The notes: generated from the letters alone by a model not told the origin. DNA of 64,000 nt from Pelobacter seleniigenes DSM 18267 (GCF_000711225.1 NZ_JOMG01000002.1:508501-572500); one strand, 5' to 3'. Counted from the first letter of the stretch, positions 1 through 8,193 are shown. Translations and numbers: made by a program.

Positions 1-1085
1 GTCAGGAACTGGCACTTTCCGCCACCCTGGCTCAGCTCAAGAAGCGAAGTAACATTTTGACGATCGACACTTATGATCAGGTCGGTAACCTTGTGGTCAC
101 CACCGCAGCTAAGTCCCCGGAAGGTCTCGAACTGGATCAGTTACGACCGTTCGGTTCCCCTGTTGCCCGCCTGCAGCATTGGCATAACCAGCCGGTGCTG
201 AGCTATATCAGCCCCATCATTGCCTACAACGAACCCGTGGGTTATTGGCAGATCCGCTATGCCATGACGACATTGAACCAGCAGACTCTGGAGATCGTCA
301 GCATCTTTAGCGCCCTGATCATTTCCCTGTCATTGCTCCTCGGCCTGTTGCTCAATAATATTCTGCGGCGCTTTGTCCTCAAACCGGTCTATGCGCTGCA
401 AAAAACCATGCACTCTATCGAAAACAGGGATGGTCCAGCCGATCAGGAAGAGATCGACGACGAACAGAGACTGGCCAGGATGGTCTGTGCTTTTGACGAA
501 CACTCCTGCCACTTGAAGGTTTCGAAAGAGACCCAGGATGAAATCGGCTCTTTGGGCTATGCTTTTCAGCAAATGCTGCTGGCCCTGAAGAATGCCTATA
601 TCGGCAGCCGAACCGATGTCCTGACCAAACTCAATAACCGCAGAAAGCTGGATGAAGTTCTGGCCTTCGAAATCAAGCAATCCAGCCGCTACCAAAATCC
701 CTTTGCCTTCATCCTGATCGATATCGACTACTTTAAAACCGTCAATGACACCCATGGCCACCTGGTCGGGGACAGGGTTCTGGTGGAATTGGCCGAACTG
801 CTGCAGAACTGTTTACGGACAACCGACATTGCCGGACGTTGGGGCGGCGAAGAATTCATCATCATCCTGCCCCAACAAAAACGGCTGCATGCGCAACAGC
901 TGGCGGAAAAGCTCCGCAACACGATCTGCAGCCACCGGTTTACCGATGCCAACATTACCATTACCGCCAGTTTTGGCATCAGCGAATATCTGCCCGGAGA
1001 TTCCGCTGCCGGCCTGGTCAAGAGAGCCGATGACGCTCTCTATGAAGCAAAGCGGTTTGGCCGCAACCGCATTGTCTGGCAATAG
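1..1085 (+). CDS. Membrane-bound GGDEF diguanylate cyclase (5' end outside window)
   Basis: Makes the second messenger cyclic di-GMP from two GTP at the inner membrane. The reading frame is open to the first base of the window, so the true start lies upstream; a TTG at 57 is an internal codon. Visible part: the end of an extracytoplasmic sensor region, one hydrophobic segment (about bases 290-365), a HAMP-like linker and a C-terminal GGDEF domain. The active-site GGEEF motif is intact, and an RTTD sequence sits five residues before it, the spacing of the inhibitory I-site, so product feedback is likely. The input signal cannot be read from the part shown. The gene ends 27 bases before the convergent regulator gene. 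Confidence 0.88.
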   Translation, partial: QELALSATLAQLKKRSNILTIDTYDQVGNLVVTTAAKSPEGLELDQLRPFGSPVARLQHWHNQPVLSYISPIIAYNEPVGYWQIRYAMTTLNQQTLEIVSIFSALIISLSLLLGLLLNNILRRFVLKPVYALQKTMHSIENRDGPADQEEIDDEQRLARMVCAFDEHSCHLKVSKETQDEIGSLGYAFQQMLLALKNAYIGSRTDVLTKLNNRRKLDEVLAFEIKQSSRYQNPFAFILIDIDYFKTVNDTHGHLVGDRVLVELAELLQNCLRTTDIAGRWGGEEFIIILPQQKRLHAQQLAEKLRNTICSHRFTDANITITASFGISEYLPGDSAAGLVKRADDALYEAKRFGRNRIVWQ

Positions 1086-1111
1086 CCAGCCGTCGGCTCT
1101 CCGACAAAAGG

Positions 1112-2110
1112 TTAACCACCCGCCAGCCCGCTGGCCTGTTCCCGCTCAAAGCCCTTGCGGCTGTTGTAGCCCCGCTCAGCAAATGGTTGCAGTTGCTCCT
1201 GCCATTTTAGCTTCAATGCCAATAAGGCCCGCTTGGGATGGTCAATCTTATCAGGTTCGACCAGGGTCTCCAGCACGCTGAATTCAAAGCTGGCGGCACC
1301 AAATTCCGTCAGTTCAGCCTGCAACGCACGGTTAAAGACCACTTTTCCCATCTTCAGCTGAAACAGGCGGCTTTTCTTTTCTGCCTCCAGGTTCTCGCTG
1401 CTGCCGATATAGATTTTTCCGTTGGCTTTATTGCGAATCTGGAAAATCCCCATCTCCGGCCGACTCTCTTTGTATTCCTGCTTGAGCTGTGCCCGCTTGC
1501 TTTTTTTTCGGGCTGATTGTTCAAGATTCATCATCGCTTTCCCATTCGTTTTGTTATCCTGAGGCTCCCGCCAGTAACCGGTGCCATCCCGCTGGATCAG
1601 GCGTTCATCGACCAATAACCGGCGGATGGTACAATAATCGTCATAGAGCGGCTGCAGCAGACCAGTGACCTCGGCTTCGGAGTAGCGTTGTCCCGGCTGA
1701 AACCGCAGTGCAAATTCTTCCAGGATAATCAGTCGCTTTTTATGCTGAGCCGGCAACTTTTCCAGCACGCCCCCGTTAAAAAAGGTGGTCAGGACTTTGC
1801 GGCGATAGACCTCCATCCGCTGATCCTGCAAATTCTTGCTGGCCGGAGCGGCACAGACAATCTCACGCAGGGTTACCTGCAAAAGCTGCTCATTTGCGGC
1901 AATGATCACGTAATACTGTTCTTTTCTGCTCTGCACCAGTCCGGCTTGTTCCAACTTTTTGAGGTGGAAGGAGACCGTTGACGGTGCCAGGGCATGCCGT
2001 TTGGCGAGCTCTTCCACATATTGGGGCTGCTCAAGCAATGAGTTGAGCATGGCCAGACGTGACTCATCAGCCAGGGCCTTCATGATGGCGATACTTTGTG
2101 CGGCGTTCAC
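1112..2110 (-). CDS. ArsR-family regulator fused to DUF2087 and a GIY-YIG domain
   Basis: 332 residues with three modules. Residues 1-90 form an ArsR/SmtB winged helix (helix with APSTVSFHLKKLEQAGL). Residues about 105-185 match DUF2087 (RLIILEEFALRF through GTGYWRE), a domain often joined to ArsR regulators. Residues about 205-320 form a small GIY-YIG domain (GIFQI and YIGSS are visible). The Glu expected in the last helix (LE-x-x-W in relatives) appears to be Lys, so nuclease activity is doubtful. No Cys cluster for metal sensing is seen. The start is GTG, with AGGAGG just upstream. It is divergent from a methyltransferase gene across two matching palindromes, so control of itself and that gene is likely. 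The fusion is observed; its function is unknown. Confidence 0.8.
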   Translation of the reverse strand: MNAAQSIAIMKALADESRLAMLNSLLEQPQYVEELAKRHALAPSTVSFHLKKLEQAGLVQSRKEQYYVIIAANEQLLQVTLREIVCAAPASKNLQDQRMEVYRRKVLTTFFNGGVLEKLPAQHKKRLIILEEFALRFQPGQRYSEAEVTGLLQPLYDDYCTIRRLLVDERLIQRDGTGYWREPQDNKTNGKAMMNLEQSARKKSKRAQLKQEYKESRPEMGIFQIRNKANGKIYIGSSENLEAEKKSRLFQLKMGKVVFNRALQAELTEFGAASFEFSVLETLVEPDKIDHPKRALLALKLKWQEQLQPFAERGYNSRKGFEREQASGLAGG

Positions 2111-2123
2111 CGGAACCTCCTGT

Positions 2124-2139
2124 TTCGATATTTATCGAA
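2124..2139. promoter_or_regulatory. Palindromic operator 1 (TTCGATA-TT-TATCGAA)
   Basis: A perfect 7+7 inverted repeat with a two-base centre, 14 bases upstream of the GTG start of the ArsR fusion gene and so over its leader or promoter. Size and symmetry fit a dimeric ArsR-family repressor. A second, nearly identical copy lies 52 bp away. Confidence 0.6.
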
Positions 2140-2175
2140 TCAAATTACGGCACAAACAAGGCCTTGTCAAACTAA

Positions 2176-2191
2176 TTCTATACATATCGAA
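2176..2191. promoter_or_regulatory. Palindromic operator 2 (TTCTATA-CA-TATCGAA)
   Basis: Same architecture as the site at 2124-2139 with one changed base in the left arm. The centres are 52 bp apart, about five helical turns, so dimers would sit on one face of the DNA. It lies on the methyltransferase side of the divergent intergenic region. Confidence 0.55.
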
Positions 2192-2304
2192 ACAAATACC
2201 TTCTCCAGGTTGAATAAGAAGGAAGTTTTTTCTATTGTCAGTTTTTTGAACAAGGCCCCGCAACAGCAGACTGACCAATCTCCTTCATGGACACCGGAGC
2301 GATG

Positions 2305-3054
2305 ATGAACCAACAAACCTGGAACGCCCGCCAATATCAGGATAAAGCCTCTTTCGTTGCCGACCTCGGCACCCCGGTGCTGGAATTACTGAACCCGCAG
2401 CCCCATGAAGCGATTTTGGACCTGGGCTGCGGCGATGGCGCGCTGACCGAAAAAATTGCCCAGATCGCCAGCCGGGTGGTCGGCATCGACTCCAGCCCGA
2501 GCATGGTTCGGGCCGCCCTGGAAAAAGGACTGCATGCGGAGCTGATGAGCGGTGCGGATATCACTTACCGGAATGCCTTTGACGCCGCGTTCAGCAACGC
2601 CGCCCTGCACTGGATCAATGATGCCGCGGCGGTTATCAAGGGAGTTTTCAATGCACTGAAGCCACAGGGAAGATTTGTCGGAGAATTCGGTGGCCACGAC
2701 AATATCGCCACCCTGGTTCAGGCCATGGGCACGGTGGTCGCACAGCATCCGGAGATGGGGCCTTTTACCAACCCCTGGTTCTTCCCCCGGGCGGAAGAAT
2801 ATCAACAACTCCTGGAAAGAAACGGTTTCAGAGTCGATTACTGCGAGTTGATTCCCCGCCCGACCCCGTTACGGTCCGGGGTCCGGGAGTGGCTGAAAAT
2901 TTTTGCCAACCATGTGATTGCAGATTTACCGGAGGGAGGCGAAGAGCTGTTTCTTTAACAAACCGAGCAGTTGGTCAAACCGGTACTGTACTCGGAACGG
3001 GACGGCTGGCATGCCGACTATGTCCGGTTGCGCTTTGCGGCACACAAACGCTGA
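2305..3054 (+). pseudogene. Class I SAM-dependent methyltransferase interrupted by an in-frame TAA
   Basis: Seven-strand SAM-methyltransferase fold: the SAM-binding loop DLGCGDG lies about 40 residues in, followed by GIDSSPSM and SNAALHW, as in trans-aconitate-methyltransferase-like proteins. ATG 2305 is preferred because GGAG lies five bases upstream; ATGs at 2287 and 2302 are alternatives. Translation stops at TAA 2956-2958, yet the same frame continues to TGA 3052-3054 and encodes 31 residues typical of this family's C-terminus (PVLY, GWHADYVRLRFAAHK). A GAA-to-TAA change would explain the stop. It may be a recent loss of function, a tolerated truncation, read-through or a sequencing error. 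The substrate is unknown. The divergent ArsR fusion probably regulates it. Confidence 0.75.
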
Positions 3055-3240
3055 CGTGGGAAAATCGCCTGCGGGCTCTGCAGGGAGACAAGCAGAGTCA
3101 ATGCCGACCTGTCAAATCATTGGCTGAGATAAAACGAGGTGTACAGGACCTTGCCTGCAATAATTCCCGGATGGATTTTTCAACAACCAGTCAAAGGAAG
3201 ACCACCGGGTGGCACCGAGCCGCTGCAAAACAACCGCAGA

Positions 3241-3882
3241 TCAGAAATAGATGGAGTCGATAAACTCTTTGCCGTTGTCGATATGCTCAAGCAGGGCCTC
3301 GCGGACCCGAACGATATCTTCACTGCGGAAAGCCTCGACAATGGCATCGTGCTCATTCAAAAACTCTTCATAGCGAGCACCGTAGTGACGGCTGATATGG
3401 CGGCGCATAAAAAACCGCTGAAAGGTGTCATGGAAGGTGTCCAGGATATACCGGTTTTCACTGAGTTCAAGAATCAATGAATGAAAATTCAGTTCAAGAG
3501 TGAAGCGCAAGCGATGATCATCCGACGCGGCAGTCTCCCTGATGACCTGGGCCCGGCGCTCCATCTCCCGCAGGCTTTCCGGGGTAATGTTGATAATGGC
3601 CTTTTCTGCTGCACCGAGTTCCAGAAAACGGCGAAAATCATGCAACTGATCATGCTCCTCCTTGGTGAGTTGATGGACCATGTAATAACTTTTTCGAGCC
3701 GAATAATCGAGGTACCCCTCTTTGTAAAGCATGATCACTGCAATCTTGACCGGAGTACGGCTAACCCCGAGTTGTTCGGCTAACTCGCTGATCACCAACC
3801 GTTGTCCGGGGATCAGTTCGAAGTTGAGCATCATGTTCCTGATTTTGAGATAGGTTTGAACTTCGAGCGAGTCTTCCTGCAT
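3241..3882 (-). CDS. GntR-family (FCD type) transcriptional regulator
   Basis: 213 residues: an N-terminal GntR winged helix (about 10-75, with ISELAEQLGVSRTPV) and an all-helical FCD ligand-binding domain (about 85-205) carrying conserved Arg, Glu and His positions (FHSLILELSENR, EHDAIVEAF). FCD regulators usually sense small carboxylates or sugar acids, often with a bound metal. The start is ATG with AAGGAGAGG upstream. It is divergent from the FucI-like/ACP/SufS/SufE cluster, and a 42-bp palindrome lies between them, so it most likely represses that cluster and perhaps itself. The ligand cannot be told from sequence. Confidence 0.85.
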   Translation of the reverse strand: MQEDSLEVQTYLKIRNMMLNFELIPGQRLVISELAEQLGVSRTPVKIAVIMLYKEGYLDYSARKSYYMVHQLTKEEHDQLHDFRRFLELGAAEKAIINITPESLREMERRAQVIRETAASDDHRLRFTLELNFHSLILELSENRYILDTFHDTFQRFFMRRHISRHYGARYEEFLNEHDAIVEAFRSEDIVRVREALLEHIDNGKEFIDSIYF

Positions 3883-4104
3883 TCACCTCTCCTTGTCTGC
3901 CGCCTCCTGTTTTTCTTCAGGCCTGAGGAATAAAAGAAAAAACGGCTGCCTGCGGTTTATATAATAATTTTCAGTAAGCCGCAAGGACAGGCCATCTTGG
4001 CGCAGATTTTCCCATCCGCCTGCCCATTTTCTGTCTCGTAAACACATTGTTTCCGTTCTGGCCTATCCCATATAGCTCGAAAATTTCTTGACTTCGAATA
4101 TTTT

Positions 4105-4146
4105 GAATGCAACACTGAATTCATTACTGAATTCAGTGTTGCATTC
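4105..4146. promoter_or_regulatory. 42-bp palindrome in the GntR/FucI-like divergent region
   Basis: Two perfect 18-base arms (GAATGCAACACTGAATTC and its complement) flank a six-base centre, ATTACT. The core also reads as a direct repeat, ACTGAATTCA-TT-ACTGAATTCA. It begins 12 bases after a -35-like TTGACT (4088-4093) and ends 70 bases before the ATG at 4217. It is far longer than a usual single GntR site, so two dimers may bind; as RNA it would form a very stable hairpin in the leader. The rest of the 334-base gap shows no gene. Confidence 0.7.
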
Positions 4147-4216
4147 GATAACATACCAGGCCAAGGACGACAAAACCAGCTGGATAACCAGCTATCACAC
4201 AAAAAGGAGTGTTGTT

Positions 4217-5764
4217 ATGTCGATCGAACGGACGTTAGATGTAAAGTTGAATGTCAAACCGGTCTTTGTAGCCATGCACCATGACTACGTTTTCGAAGGG
4301 CCCTGCCGCTTCGGTAGCGGAGTCGGGCTGACCAAGGATTTTGATCTCAAGATCAATCAGGAAATTTATGCCGCTTTTCTTGGCGATGTGGAAACCTATG
4401 TTGCCAAAGAAGTCAACCTGCTGGAACCGGTCTTCATTGACCGCAACGAGGAATTCGCTGTCACCGATGCAATGCTGGCGAAAATGGCCGGCCATGTGGA
4501 AGAGGTCGATGTCTATCTGTTCGGTCAGGCCGGACGCGGCTTCGATGTGATCATTGAGTTTGCCCAACGCTACAAAAAACCGGTGATGTTTGCGGAAAAC
4601 GCCCTGCATATCACCTGCACCGCCGCACCGATCCTTGCTCGCGGCCTGGAAGCCTACCCCACCATGTGTTGGGAAGACACGGTAGAAAAACTGAAACTCC
4701 TGCGCGTCCGCAAAGCGCTGCAACAGACCAAAGTCCTGCTTGCCCCGCGCGGAAATTCCAATATATCTTTGAGCGCCCTTGATTCGTTCCTGTCCCTGGA
4801 AAAAGTGAGCGATGTTCTTGGCGTCAAATTCCGCTATGTCGATGTCCATGAACTCCTCGACCAGACCCGGCACGTTGCTGCGGACAGCAACCATACCACC
4901 CCCGGGGTAAGCGGTCTCAACCCCACCGACGCCGAAATGAAAGAGATCTACGCGCTGACCGACAAAATGATTGCCGGTGCGGTCGAATGCGATATGACCC
5001 GCGAAAACGTGCTGCGCTCGGTCATGGCCTATGCGACAGTCAAAAAGTTCCTGGCCCACAATGAGTGCAACGCCTTTTCCATGCCCTGCCCGGACGCCTG
5101 TGCGACGCGACGCCTGAACCAGGAAAAGATCACCCCCTGCTTTATCCATTCCATGCTCAATGAAGAAGGGATTCCATCGGCCTGCGAGTATGACATCCCT
5201 GCCCTGATTTCCATGGTGGTGCTGATGAACCTGGCCAACGCTGCCCCTTACATGGGCAATACTTTCCCGACCCTGCTGAAAAACGGCAAACGGGTTAATG
5301 TACGGCCAACTTTCTTCAGAGCGGACCAGTCGCAGGAACAGGATATCCCGGAACTGGGTGAGCAGGAGAATGTCATGCTGACCTTCCACTCGGTCCCCAA
5401 CCGCAAGATGAAGGGTTTTGACAGTGCCGAATCCTCCTATGCCCTGCGCGCCTTTGCCCGCGATGCTGAGTTTGGAGCCACCATCCGTTACGACTTCAAA
5501 AAGGATATCGGCCAGACCATCACCATGTGCCGCTTCGACCCGACCTGCAGCAAGCTGTTCGCAGCCAAAGGGACCATCGTCGGCGGCGTGGGCTACACCG
5601 ATAAGAACTGCAGCGAAGGGGTCTTCTTCACCGTGAAAAGCGACAAAGACTTCTTTAACAAGCAGGTCGCTTTCGGCAACCATGTGCCACTGGTCTATGG
5701 CGATCATCTTGACGATCTGATCGCCCTCGGCGAACTGCTGGGGATGGAGATTGTAACCGCCTGA
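4217..5764 (+). CDS. L-fucose/L-arabinose isomerase-like protein of unknown function
   Basis: 515 residues. The C-terminal half resembles the FucI/AraA isomerase C-terminal domain (GIPSACEYDIPALISM, followed by the LANAAPYMGN region). The middle is rich in cysteines (NECNAFSMPCPDACATRR, then CFIHSMLNEEG), which is unusual for sugar isomerases and could hold a metal, an iron-sulfur cluster or a persulfide. The start is ATG 4217 with AAGGAG ten bases upstream; the in-frame upstream extension would be encoded by the palindrome and looks non-coding. It is the first gene of a unit with an ACP-like gene and sufS-sufE. Isomerase chemistry is an inference from fold; the substrate is unknown. Confidence 0.6.
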   Translation: MSIERTLDVKLNVKPVFVAMHHDYVFEGPCRFGSGVGLTKDFDLKINQEIYAAFLGDVETYVAKEVNLLEPVFIDRNEEFAVTDAMLAKMAGHVEEVDVYLFGQAGRGFDVIIEFAQRYKKPVMFAENALHITCTAAPILARGLEAYPTMCWEDTVEKLKLLRVRKALQQTKVLLAPRGNSNISLSALDSFLSLEKVSDVLGVKFRYVDVHELLDQTRHVAADSNHTTPGVSGLNPTDAEMKEIYALTDKMIAGAVECDMTRENVLRSVMAYATVKKFLAHNECNAFSMPCPDACATRRLNQEKITPCFIHSMLNEEGIPSACEYDIPALISMVVLMNLANAAPYMGNTFPTLLKNGKRVNVRPTFFRADQSQEQDIPELGEQENVMLTFHSVPNRKMKGFDSAESSYALRAFARDAEFGATIRYDFKKDIGQTITMCRFDPTCSKLFAAKGTIVGGVGYTDKNCSEGVFFTVKSDKDFFNKQVAFGNHVPLVYGDHLDDLIALGELLGMEIVTA

Positions 5765-5823
5765 GCCAGTGGGCTCGATGGGTGACGGTTTGGTGAAGCA
5801 AAAATCCCAACAGGAGCGAAATC

Positions 5824-6231
5824 ATGTCGGCAACAGCGCTTAAGGAAAAACTCTTATGCTCCAAGAACCAGGCGGCCGAGCAAATCGCTGCGATTAAAGC
5901 CCTGCCGGAACTGAACCAGGAGGCGTTGTTTTTTCATCTGCGGAACTACCTCAAAAGCAGGTTTCTTCTTGAGGAAGAAGACTGCCGGAGCGAGAACCTG
6001 CAGGAACTGGCGGCGATCAGCCTGGCCAAGACTCTGGCGGTCTCGCCGGCCGAATTAAAAGGGCTCGATCTGTCGCAGACCTGTACCGGCAGCTCTTCGG
6101 TGTTCAGCAAGAAAGTGTTGCTGCTCATGGCCCTGGAACGGGAATTGAACATTTCCATCCCGGAACAGGAAAGCGTGCGCATTAAAACCATCACCGACCT
6201 GACCACAGCGGTCCTGACCAAACTGCGTTAA
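5824..6231 (+). CDS. Small acyl-carrier-protein-like protein
   Basis: 135 residues. The last 80 resemble an acyl carrier protein: a helix II-like stretch VLLLMALERELNISIP followed by a KTITDLTTAVL helix, matching the usual VMALEEEF-IEIP and TVGDAV pattern. The Asp-Ser-Leu site that carries phosphopantetheine is not intact; the region reads CTGSSSVFSKK, so several serines could serve or none may. The N-terminal 50 residues are helical and not recognised. RBS CAGGAG precedes the ATG. It lies 59 bases after the FucI-like gene and before sufS, which suggests a docking or carrier role with the desulfurase, as ACP plays for mitochondrial NFS1. That role is inference. Confidence 0.55.
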   Translation: MSATALKEKLLCSKNQAAEQIAAIKALPELNQEALFFHLRNYLKSRFLLEEEDCRSENLQELAAISLAKTLAVSPAELKGLDLSQTCTGSSSVFSKKVLLLMALERELNISIPEQESVRIKTITDLTTAVLTKLR

Positions 6232-6239
6232 GCGTCACC

Positions 6240-6274
6240 AGGATCCGCAGCCTACTAAAAAGGCTGCGGATCCT
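6240..6274 (+). terminator. Strong hairpin between the ACP-like gene and sufS
   Basis: Perfect 13-base arms (AGGATCCGCAGCC and its complement) around a nine-base loop, nine bases after the ACP-like stop codon. No T-run follows, so it may be a partial terminator, a processing site or a 3'-end stabiliser separating expression of the first two genes from sufS-sufE. Confidence 0.55.
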
Positions 6275-6303
6275 GTCGCTCAGGCCCTCTTGCGGAGCAC
6301 CTT

Positions 6304-7542
6304 ATGTCAATGGATGTGGAACAGATACGCAGGGATTTTCCGATCCTGCAGGAAACAGTATACGGCCGACCGCTGATCTATCTGGACAACGCCGCCACCA
6401 CCCAGTTGCCCATTGCGGTCCTCGATGCCCTGCAAAACCATTATTGCTATTGCAATGCCAACCCCCATCGGGGGATCTACGCCCTCGGCGCCAAGGCCAC
6501 TGCCGACCGGGAGTCGGCCCGCGCAGAGATCGGAGCCTTTATCAACGCGCGCAATCCATGCGAAATTGTCCTTTGCTCGGGCACAACCGACGCCATCAAC
6601 CTTGTTGCCGCGTCCTTTGGCGATGCGTTCCTGAAGCCGGGCGATGAGATCATTGTCTCCGCCATGGAGCATCACTCCAACTGGGTTCCCTGGCAGATGT
6701 TGTGTCGCAGACAAGGTGCCAGGCTCAAAGTCATTCCGCTGGATGACCAGGGTGATCTGTGCCTGGACCGCTTTACCGAACTGCTCTGCGACAAAACCCG
6801 TCTGGTCGCCGTGACCCAGGTATCCAATGTCCTCGGCACCGTCAACCCTCTTGAAACCATCATCAAGCTGGCTCATCAGCGGGACATCCCGGTGCTGGTC
6901 GACGGCGCGCAAAGCATTCGCCATGAAATCATCGATGTCCAGCAGCTGGATTGCGACTTTTTCTGTTTTTCCGGCCATAAAGTTCTGGCACCGGCCGGAA
7001 TTGGGGTGTTGTATGCCAAGGAAGATGTGCTGCGGCAATTGCAGCCGACCCGCTTCGGCGGCGGTATGATGGCCAAAGTCGACCGGCAGCAGGCGGTTGC
7101 CGAAGACCTGCCCCATACCTTTGAGGCCGGAACGCCCAACTGTGCCGGAGCCGTGGCCCTGGCCGCCGCCCTGCGGTATCTGAACAGCCTGGGCCGGGAC
7201 GCAGTTCAGCGTGCCGAACAGGATTTGACCGATTACTGCTGCGCCCGGCTCAGCACCATGGCGGACCTGCACATCCTTGGCCAGCCGCAGCACCGGGCCG
7301 GGGTGATCAGTTTCAATGTCAACAGCCTCCACCCTTACGACATTGCCACGCTGCTGGATAAGCTCGGCATCGCCGTACGCTCCGGCCAGCACTGCGCCCA
7401 ACCGTTGTTCGGAGAACTCGGCTTAAGCGGTGCGGTTCGGGTTTCACCGGCCTTTTACAACACCAGAGCAGAGATCGATAATCTGGTTGACTCACTATCA
7501 CGAGTGATCGCATTACTGCGCCACCAGGAATCCAAACCATGA
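6304..7542 (+). CDS. sufS: Group II cysteine desulfurase (SufS type)
   Basis: 412 residues, class V aminotransferase fold. It removes sulfur from L-cysteine with pyridoxal phosphate and leaves a persulfide on its own cysteine. Visible: the N-terminal YLDNAATT motif, the PLP-binding Lys in SGHKVLAPAGIG and the catalytic Cys in RSGQHCAQP, which is the short-loop SufS signature. GGAG lies seven bases before the ATG. It overlaps sufE by four bases (ATGA), so the two are translationally coupled. No SufBCD scaffold genes are nearby, so the sulfur may go to a dedicated use linked to the FucI-like and ACP-like genes rather than general Fe-S assembly; that point is inference. Confidence 0.9.
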   Translation: MSMDVEQIRRDFPILQETVYGRPLIYLDNAATTQLPIAVLDALQNHYCYCNANPHRGIYALGAKATADRESARAEIGAFINARNPCEIVLCSGTTDAINLVAASFGDAFLKPGDEIIVSAMEHHSNWVPWQMLCRRQGARLKVIPLDDQGDLCLDRFTELLCDKTRLVAVTQVSNVLGTVNPLETIIKLAHQRDIPVLVDGAQSIRHEIIDVQQLDCDFFCFSGHKVLAPAGIGVLYAKEDVLRQLQPTRFGGGMMAKVDRQQAVAEDLPHTFEAGTPNCAGAVALAAALRYLNSLGRDAVQRAEQDLTDYCCARLSTMADLHILGQPQHRAGVISFNVNSLHPYDIATLLDKLGIAVRSGQHCAQPLFGELGLSGAVRVSPAFYNTRAEIDNLVDSLSRVIALLRHQESKP

Positions 7543-7958
7543 CCATTAACGACCTGCAGAACAAGATTATTGCCGATTTTGAGGAGTTGGAAGACAGTTT
7601 CACCAAGTTCGCCTACCTGACCGAGTTGGCAACCACCCTGCCCAGGCTGACCGAGAAACAGAAATCGACTGCCAACCTGGTCGCCGGCTGCCAGTCCCAA
7701 GCCTGGCTGGAGATGCATTGCCGCGATGGCAAAATCGAGCTGCAAGGGGACAGTGACACCTTAATCGTCCGCGGCATTCTGGCCATCATTGCCACGGTCT
7801 ATTCCGGCCGCCGCCCGGAGGAAATCGTTACCGCCGACTTCTACCTGTTACAAAAGGCAGGGATCACGGATGTGTTGTCCACGGACCGGGCCAACGGTAT
7901 TGCCGCCATCCTGGCAAAAATCCGTTCTTATGCAGCGGCCTGTCTCGGTTCTGTTTAA
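7539..7958 (+). CDS. sufE: SufE-like sulfur acceptor
   Basis: 139 residues. It accepts the persulfide from SufS and raises its activity. The family pattern is clear: LTEKQKSTANLVAGCQSQAWL, where the Cys after AG is the sulfur-accepting residue, followed by GKIELQGDSDTLIVRGILAI. It starts inside the last codons of sufS. It is the last gene of the unit; a hairpin at 8021-8040 follows. Confidence 0.9.
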   Translation: MTINDLQNKIIADFEELEDSFTKFAYLTELATTLPRLTEKQKSTANLVAGCQSQAWLEMHCRDGKIELQGDSDTLIVRGILAIIATVYSGRRPEEIVTADFYLLQKAGITDVLSTDRANGIAAILAKIRSYAAACLGSV

Positions 7959-8020
7959 GTGATTCGGGGTTGCTCTCGGGCGACCCGTCATATTTCATAC
8001 CCAGGGCGGCCCAGCCATCA

Positions 8021-8040
8021 AGCCGGTCTCCCGACCGGCT
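8021..8040 (+). terminator. Hairpin downstream of sufE
   Basis: AGCCGGTC, loop TCCC, GACCGGCT: a perfect 8-bp GC-rich stem 62 bases after the sufE stop. Only short T tracts follow, so a Rho-independent terminator is probable but not textbook. Confidence 0.5.
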
Positions 8041-8193
8041 GAAACGCTTTTCCGGTTGCTTGCCACTGACCGTTTGGCACGGCTTTATTTTCTTCCTCAA
8101 GGGATTGAATTCCTGCGGCCTATCGTTTAAAACCTTACCATTCTGACATCAGTAGTTTCTCAATCCGAAATTTAAACCTGATAAATACCGGTC

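Noticed and set aside
4235-5707. A 490-residue open frame on the minus strand
   Set aside because: It is antisense to the FucI-like gene, has no family motif or ribosome site and reflects codon bias of the real gene.
6307-7401. A 364-residue open frame antisense to sufS
   Set aside because: The plus-strand frame has all SufS catalytic motifs; the antisense frame has none.
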